Assembly: GCA_030833025.1 (NCBI GenBank)
Contig: JAURHZ010000070.1
Location: forward strand, 1-9,829
Direction: 5' to 3'
Source of the DNA: Armatimonadota bacterium
GTDB lineage: Bacteria; Armatimonadota; Armatimonadia; Armatimonadales; Armatimonadaceae
DNA length: 9,829 bases
The notes under the pieces are model-generated. The model was not told the DNA's origin and did no database searches. It saw nothing but the letters and a program-made list of their open reading frames with translations. A program made the position numbers and the translations under genes. Shown in pieces: positions 6,440 to 9,829 of the stretch (positions are counted from its first letter, which is position 1; each line of letters opens with the position of its first letter).

Positions 6440-6535
6440 ATTCTAAGCAGTTCTCCGTTCCATCTACGTGTGTGCCAATAGATAGACGCACACTAATCCC
6501 CCACGTAAATACGTAGGGACACACACAAGTTCCAG
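6440..6535 (-). promoter_or_regulatory. Structured leader between adk and infA
   Basis: This 96-base gap contains two possible stems on the minus-strand RNA. CCCTACGT (6518-6511) pairs with ACGTGGGG (6506-6499) around ATTT, with one G-U. GCACAC (6475-6470) pairs with GTGTGC (6493-6488). A competing pairing also exists: CTACGT (6516-6511) is complementary to ACGTAG (6469-6464). No U-tract follows the stems. I see no clear -35/-10 pair, so a promoter is unproven. A leader controlling infA and the genes after it is a reasonable guess only. Confidence 0.4.
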
Positions 6536-7183
6536 TTATATCGGATTAGTGAGGGTTTCGCAAATCGTGCGGAAGACAGCGTCCGGGGCTTGAGTGCCAT
6601 CAATAGAGGACAGCTGACCAGTCTCAACATACTTAGCGAGCAACGGAGCCGTGAGCGTTTCGTAAATAGCAAGACGTCGACTGATCGCCGTTGGCCGATC
6701 ATCCTCTCGGCGATATAGGTCTTCACCACACCGCGGACACGGGATACCGGTATCTGCATCCTCTAATCGCAAACTGGCGATGTAGCCACATCCCCTGCAG
6801 GTACGTCGGGCACCTAAACGTTCAATCAGCTCATCGTTTGGAACATGCAAAAAGACCACTCTGTCTATGTGTTTACCAACCGACACCAGCCATTGTTCAA
6901 ACAAATCAGCCTGATGCGTCGTCCGGGGAAAGCCATCCAAGACAACATTACATTCATAGCGCTCTAAGACGGATGCCACGACATCCATGACAACCGAATC
7001 GTCTACCAATCCACCATTTGTAATAACTTCAGCAGCCTTGGCCACAGCGGATTCAGGGTCTTTCTCCAATGCATCCCGGAATAAAGCCCCCGTAGACAAA
7101 TGTGGCACACAAAAGTGCTCGGCTATCCGAGCACTCTGTGTGCCTTTACCGGAGCCAGGAGGCCCCATCATCACCAACAACAC
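6536..7183 (-). CDS. adk: Adenylate kinase (zinc-LID form)
   Basis: Adk catalyses ATP + AMP to 2 ADP in the cytosol and keeps the adenylate pool balanced. The 215-residue product has the P-loop GPPGSGKGT at 7-15, the AMP-binding region starting HLSTGALFRD near 28-37, and the DGFPRT motif at 83-88. A long LID follows with C129-x2-C132 and C149-x2-C152, the zinc-binding pattern of Gram-positive-type long adenylate kinases. RREDDRP follows. The start is GTG (7181-7183), which gives the normal six residues before the P-loop; an in-frame stop lies three codons upstream. No clear SD is seen, and the secY stop is only 6 bases away, so coupling to secY is likely. Confidence 0.97.
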   Translation of the reverse strand: MLLVMMGPPGSGKGTQSARIAEHFCVPHLSTGALFRDALEKDPESAVAKAAEVITNGGLVDDSVVMDVVASVLERYECNVVLDGFPRTTHQADLFEQWLVSVGKHIDRVVFLHVPNDELIERLGARRTCRGCGYIASLRLEDADTGIPCPRCGEDLYRREDDRPTAISRRLAIYETLTAPLLAKYVETGQLSSIDGTQAPDAVFRTICETLTNPI

Positions 7184-7189
7184 GCTTGA

Positions 7190-8539
7190 TTACCGGGCAC
7201 GGCCCCGTAGCATATTGTCACTGTCATCGCCACGACGCTTGATGAAGCCATCGTAGCCCTTCATAGCAACTTGAGCTTCCATCGCCTGCATCGTTTCCAT
7301 CACAACACCTACAACGATTAGCAGCGATGTACCACCAACGTATGAGAATGTTGGGACGCTTGTCATGACCGGCGCCCAGTACTGGATCAAGGATATACCA
7401 GCAAGGAAGATTGCTCCGGCGAAAGTGATACGTGTCAGAACCTTATCCAAGTACTCAGCGGTTGGTTTGCCTGGGCGATATCCAGGAATGAACGAACCGT
7501 ACTTCTTGAGGTTATCCGCAATGTCCGTGGTGTCATACTGAATCGCCGTATAGAAGTACGTGAAGAATAGGACAAGTACCGTAAACAGCAACGATGCCAA
7601 CACACCAGGCAGGAATCCAAAGCGAGGATCTCTGTAACCTGGCGTAAGCCATTCAGTCGCACTTTTCAGGATGTCTCCAACGGGCGTTCCAGCAGGGAAG
7701 AACTGCGCGAGCGTCTGTGGAAACAGCTGCAAGGACATCGCAAAGATAACCGGGATGACACCGGCCGTATTGACCTTCAATGGAAGGAACGACGAGCCAC
7801 CGCTGCTCATCTGCTTACCCACCACCTTGCGCATATGCTGTACAGGAATGCGGCGTACGCCCTGCGTCATGTAGATGATTCCAACAATTGATGCAAGGAA
7901 CAGGGCAACAATCGCGATCACACCGATAACAGGGACAGCGCCATCGCGCACGGCAACAGCCGTCTTTGATACCTGCGCAGGGATGGAAACCATGATTCCA
8001 ACAAAGATGATCTGGCTGATTCCGTTTCCGATACCACGCTCGGTGATCTGCTCACCCAGCCACAGTAGGAACATCGTTCCGGCAGTCAACGCCGTAACTG
8101 TTGTGGCAATCGAAATGAATCCAGGTTGAAGAGCACCATTGGATACCAGAACGTTACAAAGGCCAACACCCTGAACCATCGCAAGAGCGACGGATGCATA
8201 ACGTGTGTAACGGCTGATTAACTTTCGGCCACTCTCCCCTTCTTTTTGAAGGGCCTTTAGTTGAGGGATAGCCACCGTCATCAGCTGCATAAAAATAGAT
8301 GCATTGATGTAGGGTGTAATCGAAAGTCCAATGATAGAGAACTTCTTCAGCGCACCACCGGAAAAGACATCCAATGCATTTAGCAAGCCGGACTGCAACA
8401 AGCGGTCCATCGCATCGTGATTGATTCCAGCCGCGGGCACATGCAATGCCAGAATGTAAACGGCAAATATAATCAGAACATACTGAAGGCGCTGCCGGAT
8501 ATCCGGTACCTGCACCGCAGCCTGCAACTTCTGTAGCAT
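7190..8539 (-). CDS. secY: Preprotein translocase subunit SecY
   Basis: SecY is the inner-membrane channel for Sec-dependent export and membrane insertion, working with SecE/G and SecA or the ribosome. The 449-residue product is full length, with hydrophobic segments consistent with the ten helices of the family, the first near 18-35. The plug and second-helix region reads IIGLSITPYINASIFMQLM (69-87). GEQITERGIGNGIS (162-175), RRIPVQ in a cytoplasmic loop (229-234), LPLKVNTAGVIPVIFA (252-267) and ADNLKK with FIPGYRPGKPT (341-360) are conserved. The C-terminus is short and basic (GFIKRRGDD). ATG start with GAGG 6 bases upstream. It lies downstream of a strong hairpin after rplO, and adk follows at once. 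Confidence 0.98.
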   Translation of the reverse strand: MLQKLQAAVQVPDIRQRLQYVLIIFAVYILALHVPAAGINHDAMDRLLQSGLLNALDVFSGGALKKFSIIGLSITPYINASIFMQLMTVAIPQLKALQKEGESGRKLISRYTRYASVALAMVQGVGLCNVLVSNGALQPGFISIATTVTALTAGTMFLLWLGEQITERGIGNGISQIIFVGIMVSIPAQVSKTAVAVRDGAVPVIGVIAIVALFLASIVGIIYMTQGVRRIPVQHMRKVVGKQMSSGGSSFLPLKVNTAGVIPVIFAMSLQLFPQTLAQFFPAGTPVGDILKSATEWLTPGYRDPRFGFLPGVLASLLFTVLVLFFTYFYTAIQYDTTDIADNLKKYGSFIPGYRPGKPTAEYLDKVLTRITFAGAIFLAGISLIQYWAPVMTSVPTFSYVGGTSLLIVVGVVMETMQAMEAQVAMKGYDGFIKRRGDDSDNMLRGRAR

Positions 8540-8560
8540 CGTTATCCTCAGAGTTGGACC

Positions 8561-8610
8561 AAAAATAACCGGTATGGCGTACTGACCTCATCAACTGCGG
8601 TCAGTACGCC
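8561..8610 (-). promoter_or_regulatory. 12-bp hairpin plus T-rich tract between rplO and secY (attenuator-like)
   Basis: On the minus strand GGCGTACTGACC (8610-8599) is perfectly complementary to GGTCAGTACGCC (8587-8576), with an 11-base loop. Seven bases later comes TTATTTTT (8568-8561), ending 21 bases before the secY ATG. The stem is as long as a terminator stem, but the T-tract is offset. This suggests partial termination, an RNA processing site or 3'-end protection, not full termination, because the operon continues. It is a clear inverted repeat; the function is inferred. Confidence 0.6.
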
Positions 8611-8634
8611 AATAATCCCCGGGTTGTCGAAAGC

Positions 8635-9105
8635 CTAGATGACTTCGACAGTTCCTCCAGCAGCAGTGATCGCAACTTGTGCGCCTGCGCTGAACTTATG
8701 AGCTCGAACCGTTAGTGGCTTATCAACACCACCACGGGACAAGATCTTCACTGGAAGCTCAAGGGAGCTAATCAAGCCAACAGCCTGAAGCGCCTCTGGA
8801 GAAACTTCGCTACCCGCTTCAAAGCGCTCAGCAATAACATCCAGATTCACCGCAGAATAGTGGGTCTTATAGCGCCCGGTATTGAATCCACGTGCTGTCA
8901 AACCAACGCCAATACCGCGCTGCTTTGGCAAACGGCGGTGCAGAGGAGTCTGTCCACCCTCAAATCCAGGACGAACAGAACCTCTCGCCTTGTCACCCTT
9001 GTGTCCGCGGGTACTGGTCTTTCCGTGGCCAGATCCTGGACCACGACCAATGCGCTTACGGCGATGTGTTGATCCGTCTGCTGGACGGAGATCAGTTAGG
9101 TTCAT
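8635..9105 (-). CDS. rplO: 50S ribosomal protein L15
   Basis: L15 is a late-assembling large-subunit protein with a long basic tail that penetrates 23S rRNA. The 156-residue product opens MNLTDLRPADGSTHRRKRIGRGPGSGHGKTSTRGHKG, the classic glycine- and arginine-rich L15 N-terminus. It continues with RPGFEGGQTPLHRRLPKQRG and ends in a compact domain with KILSRGGVDKPLTVRAHKFSAGA. Normal length. The ATG overlaps the rpmD stop in an ATGA, and GGAGG lies 7 bases upstream inside rpmD, so the two are coupled. A strong hairpin follows it. Confidence 0.98.
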   Translation of the reverse strand: MNLTDLRPADGSTHRRKRIGRGPGSGHGKTSTRGHKGDKARGSVRPGFEGGQTPLHRRLPKQRGIGVGLTARGFNTGRYKTHYSAVNLDVIAERFEAGSEVSPEALQAVGLISSLELPVKILSRGGVDKPLTVRAHKFSAGAQVAITAAGGTVEVI

Positions 9106-9287
9106 TCAGCAACCTCCACAACTTGGAGCATGTGGCGGATCTTGAAGATCATGCCACGGATGGAGTTGTTATCAGGCTGTGTAACCGTGCGTCCAACCTT
9201 GGTCAAGCCAAGTGCACGTGCGGTCGCACCCTGCGACTTTTCAAACCCTGTTGGGCTCTTCTTCAATGTGATCTCAAGCTTGGACAT
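9102..9287 (-). CDS. rpmD: 50S ribosomal protein L30
   Basis: L30 is a small large-subunit protein found in most, not all, bacteria. I take ATG 9285-9287 as start (61 residues, MSKLEITLKKSP). GGAGG sits 6 bases before it, whereas the adjacent in-frame GTG (9290) would leave almost no spacer. Family landmarks are LKKSPTGFEKSQGATARALGL, then VTQPDNNSIRGMIFKIRHMLQVVE, at normal length. The 5' end overlaps the last 14 bases of rpsE, which hold its SD, and the stop overlaps the rplO start. Confidence 0.97.
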   Translation of the reverse strand: MSKLEITLKKSPTGFEKSQGATARALGLTKVGRTVTQPDNNSIRGMIFKIRHMLQVVEVAE

Positions 9288-9810
9288 CACTTACCTCCGC
9301 AGCCAAAGAACCACGCTTGATGTCCGAGACGGACTTCCCACGGAGGGATGCCACACGCTCGACAGTGCGCAGCTGCTGCAACGCATCGACACACGCCCAT
9401 GCATTGTTGACCGGATTATTAGCACCGATCGACTTTGCGAGGACATTACGAACACCAGCCAGTTCGAGCAATACGCGAACTGCACCACCAGCCACAACTC
9501 CGGTACCTTCCGCTGCAGGCTTCAACAGAACTTCGGATGCACCATGGTGCGCCAGAACTTCGTGTGGAATCGAGCCATCCACGATAGGAACGAGGAAAAC
9601 TGCCTTCTTAGCTGCTTCCGTTCCCTTGCGGATTGCATCCGGGATTGCGCGAGCCTTACCGATGCCTACACCGACGTGACCTTGGCCATCCCCAACAACA
9701 ACGAGAATCGACCATGACATGGTTCGTCCACCCTTGTGGGTCTTCTGAACCTTGTTAGTACGAACAATGCGCTCTTCGAGGTCGAGCGCGTCGACATTAA
9801 TGCGTGCCAT
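9274..9810 (-). CDS. rpsE: 30S ribosomal protein S5
   Basis: S5 helps accuracy and mRNA entry on the 30S subunit; family members bear spectinomycin-resistance and ram mutations. The 178-residue product has an N-terminal double-stranded-RNA-binding-like domain: NKVQKTHKGGRTMSWSILVVVGDGQGHVGVGIGKA near 19-53, then IPDAIRKGTEAAKK. The C-terminal part has LKPAAEGTGVVAGGAVRVLLELAGV followed by LAKSIGANNPVNN. Length is normal. The ATG overlaps the end of the preceding rplR by one base (TAATG), with GGGAGG about 12 bases upstream. Its last 14 bases overlap rpmD. Confidence 0.98.
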   Translation of the reverse strand: MARINVDALDLEERIVRTNKVQKTHKGGRTMSWSILVVVGDGQGHVGVGIGKARAIPDAIRKGTEAAKKAVFLVPIVDGSIPHEVLAHHGASEVLLKPAAEGTGVVAGGAVRVLLELAGVRNVLAKSIGANNPVNNAWACVDALQQLRTVERVASLRGKSVSDIKRGSLAAEVSDVQA

Positions 9811-9829
9811 TAGAAATCTAAGCCTCCCT
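9810..9829 (-). CDS. rplR: 50S ribosomal protein L18, last codons only
   Basis: Upstream of rpsE the minus strand reads in one frame as GGLDF then a TAA stop that shares its last base with the rpsE ATG. L18 proteins commonly end in (E)AGL-F or (E)GGL-F, and rplR is the standard gene before rpsE. Six residues at most are visible, so the call rests on that tail and on gene order. Confidence 0.65.

Noticed and set aside
9130..9717. 195-residue plus-strand open frame antisense to rpmD and rpsE
   Set aside because: Shadow of certain ribosomal genes; the translated sequence shows no domain.

Overview
This is a bacterial chromosomal window dominated by a large ribosomal-protein operon on the minus strand. 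It meets, tail to tail, the 3' end of a plus-strand clpB-type disaggregase gene. Every convincing gene is a conserved housekeeping gene. I see no mobile element, CRISPR array, phage gene, toxin-antitoxin pair or defence island, and I do not think the window holds a new system. The points worth a second look are small: an N-terminal extension on IF-1, and several hairpins placed between operon genes.

The gene order is the spc/alpha order of free-living bacteria, and the start sites mostly carry Shine-Dalgarno (SD) sequences. S4, L36 and adenylate kinase all keep their zinc-ligand cysteines. Base composition is near even by eye. The S4, S13, SecY and TruA sequences look closest to my memory of Chloroflexota proteins. 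This is an impression, not a tested assignment, and Gram-positive-like lineages remain possible.

Layout by coordinate: 1-765 (+), C-terminal AAA+ module of ClpB, cut by the window start inside its Walker A motif. 766-1323, noncoding junction with one hairpin behind clpB and nothing else recognisable. 1324-1362, a strong rho-independent terminator for the minus-strand operon. 1386-9829 (-), read from high to low coordinates in transcription order: the last codons of rplR (L18), rpsE (S5), rpmD (L30), rplO (L15), secY, adk, infA (IF-1), rpmJ (L36), rpsM (S13), rpsK (S11), rpsD (S4), rpoA (RNA polymerase alpha), rplQ (L17), truA, rplM (L13) and rpsI (S9).

The operon joins ribosome assembly, translation initiation, RNA polymerase assembly, protein export (SecY), adenylate balance (Adk) and tRNA modification (TruA) in one transcription direction. 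Spacing varies. rplR-rpsE-rpmD-rplO overlap, and rpoA-rplQ and truA-rplM-rpsI are nearly contiguous. Longer gaps of about 95 bases lie at rplO-secY and adk-infA, and each holds an inverted repeat that could act as an attenuator, a processing site or a leader. The methionine aminopeptidase gene (map), often found between adk and infA, is absent here.

The best start sites differ from the longest reading frames in two genes, rpoA and rpmD. rpmJ is real although only 37 codons long.
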